Below, piece by piece: positions 34,091 to 44,605 of a stretch of 64,000 bases of DNA (position 1 is its first letter; each line of letters begins with the position of its first letter). The notes beneath the pieces were generated by a model, which saw only the letters and a program-made list of their open reading frames with translations, ran no database searches and was not told the DNA's origin. Origin of the DNA: Typha latifolia. Lineage: Eukaryota; Streptophyta; Magnoliopsida; Poales; Typhaceae. The DNA lies in the NCBI GenBank assembly GCA_019914945.1, contig CM034100.1, forward strand, positions 10,551,096 to 10,615,095, in the 5' to 3' direction. A program made the translations under genes and the position numbers.

Positions 34091-34325
34091 TAATGAGGTC
34101 GTTGGATTAGTTCTACCGGAGCCATTCGAGGAGACAGATATCAGAGAGCCAGTTCGTGTACTTGCTAAGCACCGACGACAATATGGTACCAGATTAGAGA
34201 TGGAGATTCTAGTCGAGTGACTTGGCAAGCCATCCAATGCGGTGACATGGGATTTGGTGATTGATATTTTTTAGCGTTTCCTTGACATTTCACCTTGAGG
34301 ACAAGGTGGGGGAAGCGTGGTGGGC
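34091..34325 (+). pseudogene. Family B chromodomain end and polypurine tract
   Basis: Encodes a degraded LPEPFEE and EMEILVE*LGKPSNAVTWD tail, as in 10,520-10,700, followed by TTGAGGACAAGGTGGGGGAAGC and the LTR at 34,326. It is the 3' end of an element whose upstream part has been lost. Confidence 0.78.
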
Positions 34326-35164
34326 TGATACATTTAGTTAGGGTCTTTTGTTATTCCAATAGTTATTTATTTTTATTAAAATAAAATTACTATAGGTCGC
34401 GTTCAAACGCGGAAGAGGTCGCGTTCGAACGACCTTGCGAATACCTGCATCAGCCCCGCAAAAATAGAGAACGCAAAATGTGTGTTCGAACGTGGTCAGG
34501 CATTTTCGAACGCCTACATCGCGTTCGCACATACAGAGAATGCCTTTTGTGCGTTCGAATGCGATCAAGCGCGTTCAAACGCGATCGGCGAGAATCTTCT
34601 AGAATTAGGGTTAATTTTTATATTTTGGATTGTTGGCTACCTCTATAAAGGTGTGGATGGCAACCAAATTCATTATGTTGTTGGATTATTGATTTCTTGC
34701 CTCCTATCTTCTCTCTATTCTCTCTAGCCTACTCTCCCTCTTCCCTCTTCACCAACCTACCACCTCTACCGTTGGCATGGTCTCTCCTAACTTCAAATCT
34801 CCCTTATCTGTCGAGTCCTCCCTCTTCTTTGGGATCTTGACCACTTCTTCCCCTTCGTCTTTATCACTAAAACAACAACAACCATCCATCTTCATCTCCA
34901 TTAGCCTCCATAACTATAATATCCACTCCACCCGTCACCACCACCATCAACCACACTAAATCATAATTTCATCCCTGTTGTAGTTTGAATCCGCAAGGAC
35001 ATAAATACAAAAAAAACGTAGATTAGGAAGTTACTGATCGATTCCACTTTGTTTCATAATTCTCTAACTATGAGAGAATATTTAGTAAATATTTTCCCTC
35101 GGTTGTGTGGACTACTTTCTGCAAAAAATTCAGATCTTGAATGAATCGTCCCGTAGCCCTATCA
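34326..35164 (+). repeat. Family B LTR
   Basis: 839 bp with edges TGATACATTTAG and CGTAGCCCTATCA. Contains seven or more TTCGAA-centred motifs (34,400-34,580) and a GGCTACCTCTATAAAGG promoter-like stretch (34,636-34,652). It is followed directly by mid-protease codons without a primer-binding site. Confidence 0.85.
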
Positions 35165-35881
35165 GGACACAACATCATTGTGGACTTGTATCCATTGGCG
35201 TTGCGAGGAGCGAACATTGTCCTTAGCACTTAGTGGTCACAAAGCTTGGGACCCATCACTTTTGCTTTCCGGAGCATGTGGATGAAATTTAAGCAAGGAA
35301 ACAACAATGTGCGGCTTGATGGCATTCGATCTCCTCCGATTCCTGCAATGCAGTCAATGGTGAGGCTGCCACATGCATGTGATTTGGCCTATCTTCTTCA
35401 ATTAGGACCAACAGGAGATGAGCCTCAAATGAGTCAAGATACTACCATCGAGTTGTCTAATTTATTAGGCAAATTTGTTGGACTTTTTGAGGAACCAAAG
35501 GAGTTGCCACCAAGGAGAACTACAGACCATTGCATAGAGATTGTGCCTAGGGCTGCACCAACAAATGTGAGGGCATATCGGTATCCACATGTACAAAAGA
35601 AAGTTATCTCCAAGATGGTAGCCGAGATGGTGAAACAAGGCCTCATTCAACCTAGTCATAGCTCATACTCATCGCCCGTACTATTGGTGCAAAAAAATAA
35701 TGTGACATGGCATTTTTGTGTCGACTATCGGGCACTAAATGCTATTACCATCAAGGACCTATTCATTCCGGTTATAGAGGACTTGCTGGATGAGCTTGTA
35801 GGGGTGACTATATTCAGTAAGCTTGACTTGAGGGCCGGGTATCACCAAATTAGATTTCATCTAGTCGATGTGCACAACATT
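35165..35881 (+). pseudogene. Family B pol copy B6, part 1: protease end and RT N-terminus
   Basis: Open frame at 35,246-35,899, preceded by GHNIIVDLYPLALRGANIVL (35,167-35,226). It contains the RT blocks RAYRYPHVQKKVISKMVAEM (35,571-35,630), [18 protein letters not shown], the FCVDYRALNAITIKD block and FSKLDLRAGYHQIRF (35,812-35,858). The frame is unbroken for over 200 codons until the solo family A LTR at 35,882. RT resumes at 38,748. One codon appears lost in KDLFIPV, where relatives have KDRYPIP. Confidence 0.87.
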
Positions 35882-36842
35882 TGTAACACCCAACTCTAAA
35901 CACGTGCATGACACGAGCCCACACGGCACGTGCGTAGCACCTGACCACTTGGTTAGATACCAACAATCAAATAAACCTGTAGCAATATCATAATTTTATC
36001 CACAACCTCTAAATTAATAATAACTCAAGTCTAACTGTCAACAGCATACAAATAACCCTACATGGGCCCTACACAGGCCACAACACATCATCAAGAGCTT
36101 TTCACACTATATATACACAATAGTAGTATATACATAATTATACAAGTACAATGTCACTTGCTAAAATATAAGACAAGGATATAGATACACTTTGGAGGAT
36201 GTCCACTAGTACATTGGATAAGATAACTCATCTAGTAGAAAACACTAACCAACTTCTACTCCTCACTCACCGGCAAGACCTCTAAGGGAGTATCTTGCTC
36301 CTCTCGTTCAACTGGGTTTTTGGAAGAGAGAAAACAAGAGAGTCATGAGCAAAAGGCTCAGTGAATAGACTTTACCCCGAATCAGTGAAGCCAAACAAAG
36401 AGTAAATCATATACTGGATAATATGAATCAGAAAGCAGTATGATGCCATGTATGAACATATATATATGTATCCTCAATGACATATATATATATGAAATCA
36501 AATCTCATGAATGACCATATTATATCCTCAACCGAAATTATATAACATGATGAAATTACCATATAACATCACTGAATATAACACCATATCATGTATAACA
36601 ATTATGATCCAATGATACTAGTCACATCAATGATGATGCATGATGCACGCCAACCACTAGATAATCGTATATGTCAGAGCCAGATATAATCCACATATCT
36701 CTCACTATCATAATCATCTGTCTCAACTCTGAATATCATCCACCATGCTGGACTACGGTACCCGGCCCCAAACTCAATACACATCATGTCACAAGCTCAG
36801 AGCATATCCTGTCATACGCTAAGAGTATCTCTGTAGATAAAT

Positions 36843-36968
36843 CATACCCTGCCATACGCTAAGGGTATCTCAGAAGAAAGTAATCATACCCTGCCATACG
36901 CTAAGGGTATCTCAGAAGAAAGTAATCATACCCTGCCACACGCTAAGGGTATATCAATGATAGTTGTA
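36843..36968. repeat. 42-bp tandem hairpin repeat in the solo family A LTR
   Basis: Units starting CATACCCTGCCATACGC at 36,843, 36,885 and 36,927, an exact 42-bp period. Diverged flanking copies lie from 36,795 to 37,045. Each unit can pair ATACCCT with AGGGTAT. The complete LTR at 18,095-18,165 has only two diverged copies. Confidence 0.85.
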
Positions 36969-38016
36969 CCCTGTCATACGCTAAGAGTACAACCATCAGC
37001 CATCACCATACTCTGCCATGCGCTAAGAGTATGTCTAGTACCAGTCCGGACCAGATACTGTTCCAGCCATCACATCACATCACATCGCATCACATACACA
37101 TGTACTTTTATGATTTCCTATACATGATAAATCATATGCATATATCCAGTACGACAACAGATCATGCAACTTAGGAATTTAGGAGGTAAAGAAGCCGAGA
37201 GAAAAATAATGTAATGCAGACTCCAACCATGTATCTAACACATGCATACTCATGCTAATTTATCACATGCATACTCATGATAGAGATCATCCCAACATAA
37301 AACCATAACAGCATAATCATCTTCAATCATCTCTATATATCATCAATGTACTCATATCCCAGATCAGTCTAATCAAATGCATGATAAAATATGTTTGACT
37401 GAAATCATCTCTATATAAAGTCATATAATCATGCTGGAAGCCAAATTATGTCTGTACATAATATGTAATATATCCTAATTTGAGAAAGAGATCTAGGGGA
37501 TAAGACTACTCACCCCACTACAAATACCAAACCACCACTCGTTCACGCTGCTACGATAACGATCAAGTCTCGATAGCTAAGTCAACGGGGTCTTGAACAG
37601 GGGGGTCGGGATCTGAAATTATTTATAACAAATATGTCAGTCTTTTTATTAATTAAAATTAACCTGACAAAAAGACAGTTTCTTGTCGTAAGTATGTACT
37701 CTTCATTTCTATATTTAGTTCGTTATTTATTAATCATAATTATATTATTTAATAGTGTATTTAAAATATATTTTATCTATCTATTATTCTCATTGATAAT
37801 TAAGAAAATAAGAATTAAGTTACTGCAATTAATTACGTAAGAATATACGTACATAACTCTAATAATTACTATTACCTACTTAGGATTAAAATAATAATTT
37901 ATATTGCAAGTATTTTGCTAAACATGATATAATTAGAATTATATACTAACTATGATATAATTATATTTAATTTGTACAATTTAAATACATTAAATTAACT
38001 AAGCTAAACTAATTGT

Positions 38017-38017
<1 letters not shown>

Positions 38018-38065
<48 letters not shown>
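38018..38065. repeat. CA and TA dinucleotide microsatellite
   Basis: (CA)n from 38,018 to 38,054 followed by (TA)n to 38,065, next to the palindrome cluster. At the equivalent place the LTR at 16,900-16,935 has TA repeats only. Confidence 0.9.
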
Positions 38066-38066
<1 letters not shown>

Positions 38067-38155
38067 TGCTGGGCTCAGCCCAGCACCATGCATAGCAAGG
38101 CGCTGGGCCGAGCCCAGCACCTGGCGCTGCAAGGGCACTGGGCCGAGCCCAGCAC
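38066..38155. repeat. Cluster of three palindromes in the solo family A LTR
   Basis: TGCTGGGCTCAGCCCAGCA (38,067-38,085) is a perfect palindrome. Two close copies with GGGCCGAGCCC centres lie at about 38,100-38,120 and 38,136-38,156. Confidence 0.85.
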
Positions 38156-38747
38156 CACTTGCAGGGTGCAATCAGAGGAGAGAAGGGAAGGAGGAGGAGG
38201 AGAGGAAGGAGAAAGAGAAGAAGAAGGAGAAGAAGAAGAAAGAAAAAGGAAGAAGAGGGTTGGGCCATGGGGGAAGGGTGCGGCCGTTGGTGGCCACTCA
38301 GCGGCTGGCTGCCGACGGCTCAATCCTCCAGCGGTTCCGAGAGGAAGCCGACAAGGAGAAAAAGAGAAATAGAGAGAGAGAGGTAGAGAGAGAGAGGGAG
38401 GGAGAGAGAGAGAGAGATAGGGAGGGAGGCTCACCGGAGCTAGAGGAGGTGGCGGCGGCAGTGGGTGGAGAGAGAGTGTGTTTGAGAGAGAGAGAAAGAG
38501 AGAAAGGTTAGAGAGAGCTCGAAAGAGAGAGAGAGAGAGAGAGAGAAAGGAAGAAAAGGGAGAGAGAGGCGGTGGGGAGGGAGGCTGCGGTGGCGGCGGG
38601 GGCCCATTGCGCCAGCTGGCTCGGCCAGGTTGGTCGGGCCAGCGCTTGGGGCGCGTGGCGCCCATCTTCGCTGCCACTGCATGGCACGAGCTGTCGTGGC
38701 ATGTAGTGTAGGAAATTTTTTTTTTTAAAAAACATTAGGTTATTACA

Positions 38748-40157
38748 AGACTCCATTTCGGGTGAGCGCTTTTGTCTCACCAATGCTCCAAGTATTTTTT
38801 AAGGCCTCATGAATGATATATTTTAGCCTCTATTGCGAAGGTATGTTTTGCTATTCTTTGATGACATTTTGGTGTATAGCAGGACTGACCTAGAGCATTG
38901 GCGGCATTTGGAGGATGTGCTGAATTTGTTGAAGTAAAAGTAGCTGAGGATCAAGAAGTCCAAGTGCCTATGGGGAGTACACAAGTGGAGTATTTAGACC
39001 ACATCATCTCAGTGGAGGTATAGCAACGGATTCTCAAAAGGTAACATGCATGACCGCTTGGCCAATTCCTACTACCACCACAGGATTGCGAGGATTCTTG
39101 GGGTTGACTAGATATTATCGTCGCTTCATCTCCGGGTATGGCAAGATCGCTGCTCCTCTCACTTCTTTATTGAAGAAGGACTCTTTTAGATTGACGGATG
39201 AAGCCACTATAGCCATTGAAAAATTGAAAATAGCAATGACGACGGCTCCCGTTCTAGCCCTACCGGACTTCACCAAAGAGTTCATTGTGGAATGTGATGC
39301 GTCAAGAGTTGGCATAGGAGCTGTACTAATGCAAGGAGGATGTCCCATAGCCTTTTTTAGTAAGGCTTTATCACAAAAATCTCAGCAATTATTGACTTAC
39401 GAGAGAGAGATGTTGACAATTCTGCATGCGGTGACAAATTGGAGGCATTATTTGATCGGTAGGTGATTCATTATTCGAACTGACCAAAGGAGCTTTTCAT
39501 ATTTTATGGGACAACATATACACACTCCGGCATAGTTGAGATGAGTCAAAAAATTGATAGGGTATGATTATGAAATTCAATACAAGAAAAGAACAAAAAA
39601 TAGAGCGGCAGATGCACTATTGTGTCAATCCGATACTGCCGAGCTCGTAGCATTTTTTCTTCTCCTACTTTTCCTTTTCTTGATAAGCTGAGGTATGCAT
39701 GTACATCTGACTCAGATATTTTGAGATTGTTATAGGAGGTATTGAATGATCCGGAATGCCATCTAGAGTTGGAGAATCGAGGCAGTTTGCTGTTGGACCA
39801 TGAGTGCATTCGGGTACCTATAGATGTTGGACTGAGACAGAAATTATTGGAGCACTTCTACCAAACTCCAAAGGCTGGTCATGAGGGTGTCTTCAGAACT
39901 TATAGGAGGATATCACAGAGCTGCATGTGGCCAGGACTGACGCGAGATATGAGGAGTTTTGTCTATGCTTGTAAAATCTGTCAAACGGATAAGGCAACAA
40001 CATTGAAACCGGTCGAATTATTTCAGCCTCCACCGGTACTAGACCATGTTTACGAAGACATTTCTATGGATTGCATAGAAGGTCTTTTGCTGGTATGTGG
40101 TTATTCCAATATTTTTCTAGTGATTAATAGATTGAGAAATTATGCACACTTTTCTAT
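38748..40157 (+). pseudogene. Family B pol copy B6, part 2: RT, RNase H, integrase N-terminus
   Basis: Resumes with a degraded FRVSAFVSPMLQ region (38,755-38,800), then LLFFDDILVYSRT around 38,850-38,885 with both Asp codons visible. [21 protein letters not shown] and RNase H follow in one open frame at 39,050-39,466 ([38 protein letters not shown]). Integrase starts at 39,742-40,173: HEGVFRTYRRISQSCMWPGL, CKICQTDKATTLKP, and YEDISMDCIEGLLLVCGYS, where the usual Phe is Cys. It is interrupted at 40,157 by a family B LTR and continues at 41,758. Confidence 0.86.
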
Positions 40158-40286
40158 CGATATATTTAGTTAGGATATTTTCTTACTGCATTAGTTGTTT
40201 ATTTTTATTAAGATAAAAATTTTGTTAGTCGCGTTGGAATGCAGGTGGGGCTGCGTTCGAACGCTCTTGCGAACGCCTACATCAGG

Positions 40287-41072
40287 TGATACGATTCGGA
40301 CTTCACCGACGTCGTCTCGAGCATGGATTCACTTTAGGAGTGTTTTTATTTCATGTTTTAGTGTTTAATTTCCATTAAAATAAGATTTCTGTCAGTCGCG
40401 TTCGAACGCGGTCAGGCGAGTTCGACCGCGGTCGACGAAAATTGTGTTTTTAGGGTTAATTTGAGTTGTTGGTTAGCCTATAAAAGGATGTGGTAGGCAA
40501 CTAAATTGATTATTGATTATTGAGATTGAGTTTTGCCATGCCTCCTTCATCTTCTTCGCTCCCGTTTTCTCAATCTCCGGTGACGCCGCTTCTAACCTCC
40601 CTCGTCCGGCTAATCACCCTAGTCCCTTAGGGGTGGCCCTCTTCTCCCCCTTCGTCCAATCTATCCAACACTTGCCCTAATCCTTCCATCATCCATAACC
40701 CTTCCACCATCACTTTTCACCGGTGCCACCACATTAACGCCGGTCCACCATCCACCATTACCTAGGATCTCGTGCCTCCATCCACGGATCCAAAACAGAG
40801 CATCCTGACGTTCGTCCATTAAACGAACGATATCTTAAGATCCCTAACTCCGATTCGCCTGAAATTTGATTTGTTGGAAAGTTATTTTCTAGGGAAACAA
40901 CATATCAAAATTTCACATCGATCCAACGGCGGAATATTTCGAGATCTTATTTCAAAGTTCCGTGCCAGATCTAGTCCAGATCAAGAATTGGAAGAGATCG
41001 ACCCTTTACCAAAAAGGCGTGATCGTATCAAGCTGGTATCAGAGCTCCATAGCCAGAGGCGTGATCGTATCA
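40287..41072 (+). mobile_element. Solo family C LTR with one 42-bp primer-binding-site module
   Basis: 786 bp, from TGATACGATTCGG to GATCGTATCA, flanked by perfect TCAGG duplications (40,282-40,286 and 41,073-41,077). The core ends GATCGTATCA at 41,030. One 42-bp module (41,031-41,072) with TGGTATCAGAGC follows and ends in the same terminus. The TATA-like stretch GCCTATAAAAGG lies at 40,476. Confidence 0.9.
41031..41072 (+). repeat. Single 42-bp primer-binding-site module at a solo LTR end
   Basis: AGCTGGTATCAGAGC, a CTCCATAGCCAGAGGCGTG spacer, and the terminus GATCGTATCA. It is the same module type as number 3 at 22,413-22,454. It lies inside the TCAGG duplication. Confidence 0.9.
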
Positions 41073-41757
41073 TCAGGTTCACAAATACAGAGAATGCATA
41101 TTGTGTGTTCGAACGCAATCGGGCAAGTTTGAATGCCCGCGTTCGCACATACAGAGAACGTCTTTTGTGTGTTCAAACGCGATCGGCGGGAATCATCTAG
41201 AATTAGTGTTACTTATTATTTTAGGACTTGTTGGCTAGCCTCTATATATATGTGGATGGCAGCCAAATTCATTATGCTATTGGAATATTAATTTCTTGCA
41301 TCTTTATCATCTATCTACCCTAATCTCCCTCCTCCCTCTTCATCATCCTTTCACCTCTACCGTTGGCAAGGTTTCTCCTAACTTCTAATTTCCATCGATT
41401 ATCGAGTCACCCCTCTCCTTTGGGATCTCGACCACTTCGTTCCCTTTGTCTATATCCCTAAATCGCATCCACAATCCACCTTCATCTCCATATCCATCCA
41501 TAATCCTAACATCCACTCCACCCATCACCACCACTATCACCCACATTATTCCGTACTTTCATCCCAGTTGTAGTTCGAATATGTGAAGAGCACAAATACA
41601 AAAGTTGTAGGTAAGGGAGGTAAGAACCTAATACTCCTGGTTTTGTAATTTTATGACTAAGTGAGAATATTTGACGAATACTTTCTCATAGTTGCGCGAA
41701 CTGATTCCTGTAATATATCTAGATCTTGAAGGAATCATTGTGTAGCCTATCTTTAGG

Positions 41758-42470
41758 AATCATTGTCATATCCCTTTTCAGCCAAGTCAATGGTTGAAAT
41801 TTTTATTAGAGATATTGCTTGGTTGCATGGCATGCCACGCACGATTGTCTCTTATCGTGATTGTGTATTTGTGAGCAACTTTTGGATGGAGTTTTTCAGA
41901 TTGTAGGGGACTCGATTGAACTTCAATTCGGCCTACCATCCATAGACAGACGGCCAAATGGGATGGTCTTATCGTGGGCAGAGAGGTCTTATAACAATGC
42001 CCACCACAGCAGTATTGGCATGACTCCGTTTGAGGTGGTGTATGGGCGCACGACTCCGACATTGCGCACTTATGACCCATTGGCATCTGTAGATTGATCG
42101 GAGGTGGACTTAGCTTTGACGGATAGAGATGCCACATTGAAGAGGTTGTACGCCCATCTTAAACTTGCTCACAATTGTATGTAGCAAGTTTATGATTACA
42201 GCCATCGGGAGTAGGAGTTCGACATCGGTAGTTGCATGTTCGTGAGGGTGAAACCTTACCGACAGGTGACCTTGCGTCTAATGCAAAACTAGAAGATTGT
42301 AGAGCCAATATGTGTACTTGCTAGGCGCCAACGACGTCATGGTACTAGATTGGAGATGGAGGTCCTAGTTGAGTGGCTTGGCAAACCATCATACGTGGCG
42401 ACATGGGAGTTAGAGACGAATATCTTGGAGCATTTCCCAGACTTTACACCTTGAGGACAAGGTGGGGGGA
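41758..42470 (+). pseudogene. Family B pol copy B6, part 3: integrase core and chromodomain
   Basis: LSYPFSAKS-like residues, then the degraded integrase core (ARTIVS, FVSNFW, LNFNSAYHP; 41,790-41,945), a deletion around 41,950-41,965, and SYNNAHHSSIGMTPFEVVYG (41,990-42,050). The GPY region and chromodomain tail (RLEMEVLVEWLGKP, 42,350-42,390; ATWELETN, 42,400-42,425) end at the polypurine tract at 42,460. Several stops are present. Confidence 0.82.
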
Positions 42471-42482
42471 AGCGTGGTGGAT

Positions 42483-43308
42483 TGATACACCTTGTTAGAG
42501 TCTTTTCTTATTGCATTAGTTATTTATTTTTAGTAAAATAAATTTTCTATAGGTCGCGTTCGAATGCGGAAGGGGCGCATTTGAACGCCATTGCGAATGT
42601 CGACATCAGTTCACAAAAACTGATAACGTGAAAAGTGCGTTCGAACGTGGTCAAGCGCATTTGAACGCCCGCGTTCGAATGCCTGCATCAGTTCGCATCG
42701 ATAGTGAACGCCTTTTGTGCATTCGAACGTGGTTGGGTGCATTCGAACGCGATCGGTAGGAGTCCACTAGAATTAGGGTTAATAATTGTTATTTTAGCTT
42801 GTTGGCTAGCCTCTATAAAGGTGTGAATAGTAGCCAAAATCATTAGGCTTAATGGATATTGGTTTCTTTCCTCCTCTATCACCTCTCTAGTCTCTCTACC
42901 CTAGCCACCTTTACCGTTGGCAAGGTCTCATCTAACTTCTAACCTCCCTCACCTATCCAGTCCTCCCTCCTCTTTGGGATCTTAACCACATCTTCTCCTC
43001 TGTCTTTATCCCTTAAACTACATTAACCATCCACCCTCATCTCCATTATGATCCATAACCCTAACATCCACTCCACCTATCACCACCACCTTCACCCCCA
43101 CTCTATCATGTTTTCGTCCCAGTTGTAGTTCGAATCTGTGAAGGGCATAAATACAAAAATTGTAGATCAGGAAGTTTCAGATCGAGAAAACTTAGTTTCA
43201 TAATTTACAGACTATGGAAAGAATATTTTGTGAATACTTTTCCTCGGTTGCGTGGACTGCTTCGTACAATCAATCCAAATCTTGAAGGGATCGTTTCGTA
43301 GCCTATCA
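42483..43308 (+). repeat. 3' LTR of family B copy B6
   Basis: 826 bp with edges TGATACACCTTG and CGTAGCCTATCA, preceded by the tract AAGGTGGGGGGAAGC. TTCGAA-type motifs lie at 42,558-42,755 and a GGCTAGCCTCTATAAAGG promoter-like stretch at 42,805-42,822. Confidence 0.85.
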
Positions 43309-43920
43309 GTGGGAAATGGGCCCATGTGTCCGGCTTATGTTGCGCCCGAGTTGCATGCAATTTTGGCTTAGTCTAATGGCATGGGCCCACCAAATCATTC
43401 CACTAGTCATCCTCAGACTCATACTCGTGCTTAGGGTCATGTTTATAGGTTCCTAATTGGTTCGCACAAGGTGGTCAAACCGGTTTGCGAAAATTGGCGT
43501 GCCTTAGCCCTAACCCAAGGCTAAATTGGATTGTGGCCTAGGGGCGCCGCGACAGGCTGCTATAGACTCAGTGGTGGCTGGGCAGGGTTGGTGGCTAGCG
43601 GTAATCACCATCCAGTAGGTCCACACGACGGCGAGCGGTGGAGGAAGGCTAAACTCGAGCTTCGGCTTGAGATAGTACAATGACGACCATGGCGCATCGT
43701 TGGTGAGTCCACTGGCCCCCGACGACTGTGGAAGGGACCCATGGCCCCATTGCAAGGGAGTGGCAGTAGTAGGAAGCCCTCACGAGATGATGAATGTTAG
43801 GCAAAATGATAAATATCTACTATTGCGGCAATTGTCGGAGAGTGGCAGACTGCGAAGGGTGATAGTGGATGGTTGTAAAGTGGTGTGGTTGCTAGTGGAG
43901 GAAGGTGGCTAGGGTTTGAA
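43309..43920. other. Unassigned spacer after B6
   Basis: About 600 bp of mixed GC-rich sequence with short reading frames on both strands (about 80 codons or fewer). I recognise no protein motif, repeat edge or RNA gene. It may be part of an older element. Confidence 0.5.
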
Positions 43921-43929
43921 AGATTAAAT

Positions 43930-44216
43930 GCTTCTACAACTATGATCTACTCCTAGAAAGATAAAAGTGATTACACAGCTACGGTAAAAGATAAAGATGG
44001 AAAGAATAATTTTGCTAAACTTAGATTTATTCAATGATAACTTATCAACACATTACACTCGTATTTATAAGAGTTAAAGCAGATCGGATCCACATGTAGA
44101 TTATCTAATTTATTTAAAATTTAAATAAAAGATAAAGCTAACTAACTAACTCTTTGTTGACTCAACTTGACTCAACCGACTCAACTAAAACTAACCCATG
44201 TGGTCGGATCGTAACA
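43930..44216 (-). mobile_element. LTR fragment of family E
   Basis: The minus strand begins TGTTACGATCCGACC (44,216) and has a TATA-like CTTATAAATACGAG (about 44,070) and an AATAAA-type signal (about 44,030). These are features of an LTR start with promoter and polyadenylation signals. A gag fragment follows directly upstream on the same strand. Confidence 0.55.
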
Positions 44217-44605
44217 AATTTTAAAATTCTAGTTTTTAAATTCTCTACAATGATCACTTCTATACCAATGAAGAGTAGTACCTTCTAGATATAAATTTGC
44301 TAACCGAACCTTAGACTCTTCCGGTTTCCCTTAGAAGGAGAAGAATTGCTCCACATGATAGAGCCATTCCATGGGATTGCCTCCTTGGAACTTTGGAAAG
44401 TCTAGCCGAGTAGAGCGTGGTTGAATTCCTCGCTCTTCCATCGGTGGTTTGTGCAGGTCTATAGGGAGGGTGCCCTTGGCCTATTCGGTGGTAACCTCTC
44501 ATGTCTTCGAGTTGTGGTTTATCACTATTAGAGTCGTACCGCCCACTGTGTTCTACGAAAGCCATCGAGATAATGATTGAGATAGCTTTAAAGATTAGCA
44601 TATTA
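44217..44605 (-). pseudogene. Family E gag capsid fragment
   Basis: The minus strand encodes PRSTRLDFPKFQGGNPMEWL, then YHVEQFFSF (44,430-44,330), the typical start of a Ty3/gypsy capsid, followed by VRLANLYLEG and LHWY-like residues (44,310-44,260). Both ends are cut, and only about 130 codons remain. Confidence 0.75.

Larger units (their letters stand above)
35882..38747 (-). mobile_element. Solo family A (Tekay-like) LTR inserted in a family B RT
   Basis: 2,866 bp with minus-strand ends TGTAATAACC (38,747) and GGGTGTTACA (35,882). It splits the B6 RT between YHQIRF and the VMPFG block. The target duplication has decayed (ACATT against AGACT), but the host frame is consistent with a 5-bp duplication. 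It includes an expanded 42-bp hairpin repeat, a CA microsatellite, palindromes and purine-rich tracts. No coding region. Confidence 0.85.
40158..41757 (+). mobile_element. Family B LTR inside B6 integrase, itself carrying a solo family C LTR
   Basis: Family B LTR sequence starts at 40,158 (CGATATATTTAGTTAGG, a mutated TGATACATTTAG), stops at 40,286, resumes at 41,073 after the family C insertion, and ends near CTATCTTTAGGAAT (41,760). The integrase codons before (YAHFS) and after (LSYPFSAKS-like) belong together, so this is an insertion of a solo LTR or LTR remnant. I could not define its target duplication. Confidence 0.78.

Noticed and set aside
33627..34095. Target duplication around the LTR at 33,632-34,090
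   Set aside because: Flanks TTTGC and TAATG do not match, and sequences on either side come from different parts of pol. Deletion or recombination is more likely than a simple insertion.
43510..43912. Possible small genes in the GC-rich spacer
   Set aside because: Frames of about 70-80 codons on both strands with no motif. The region lies between retroelement pieces.
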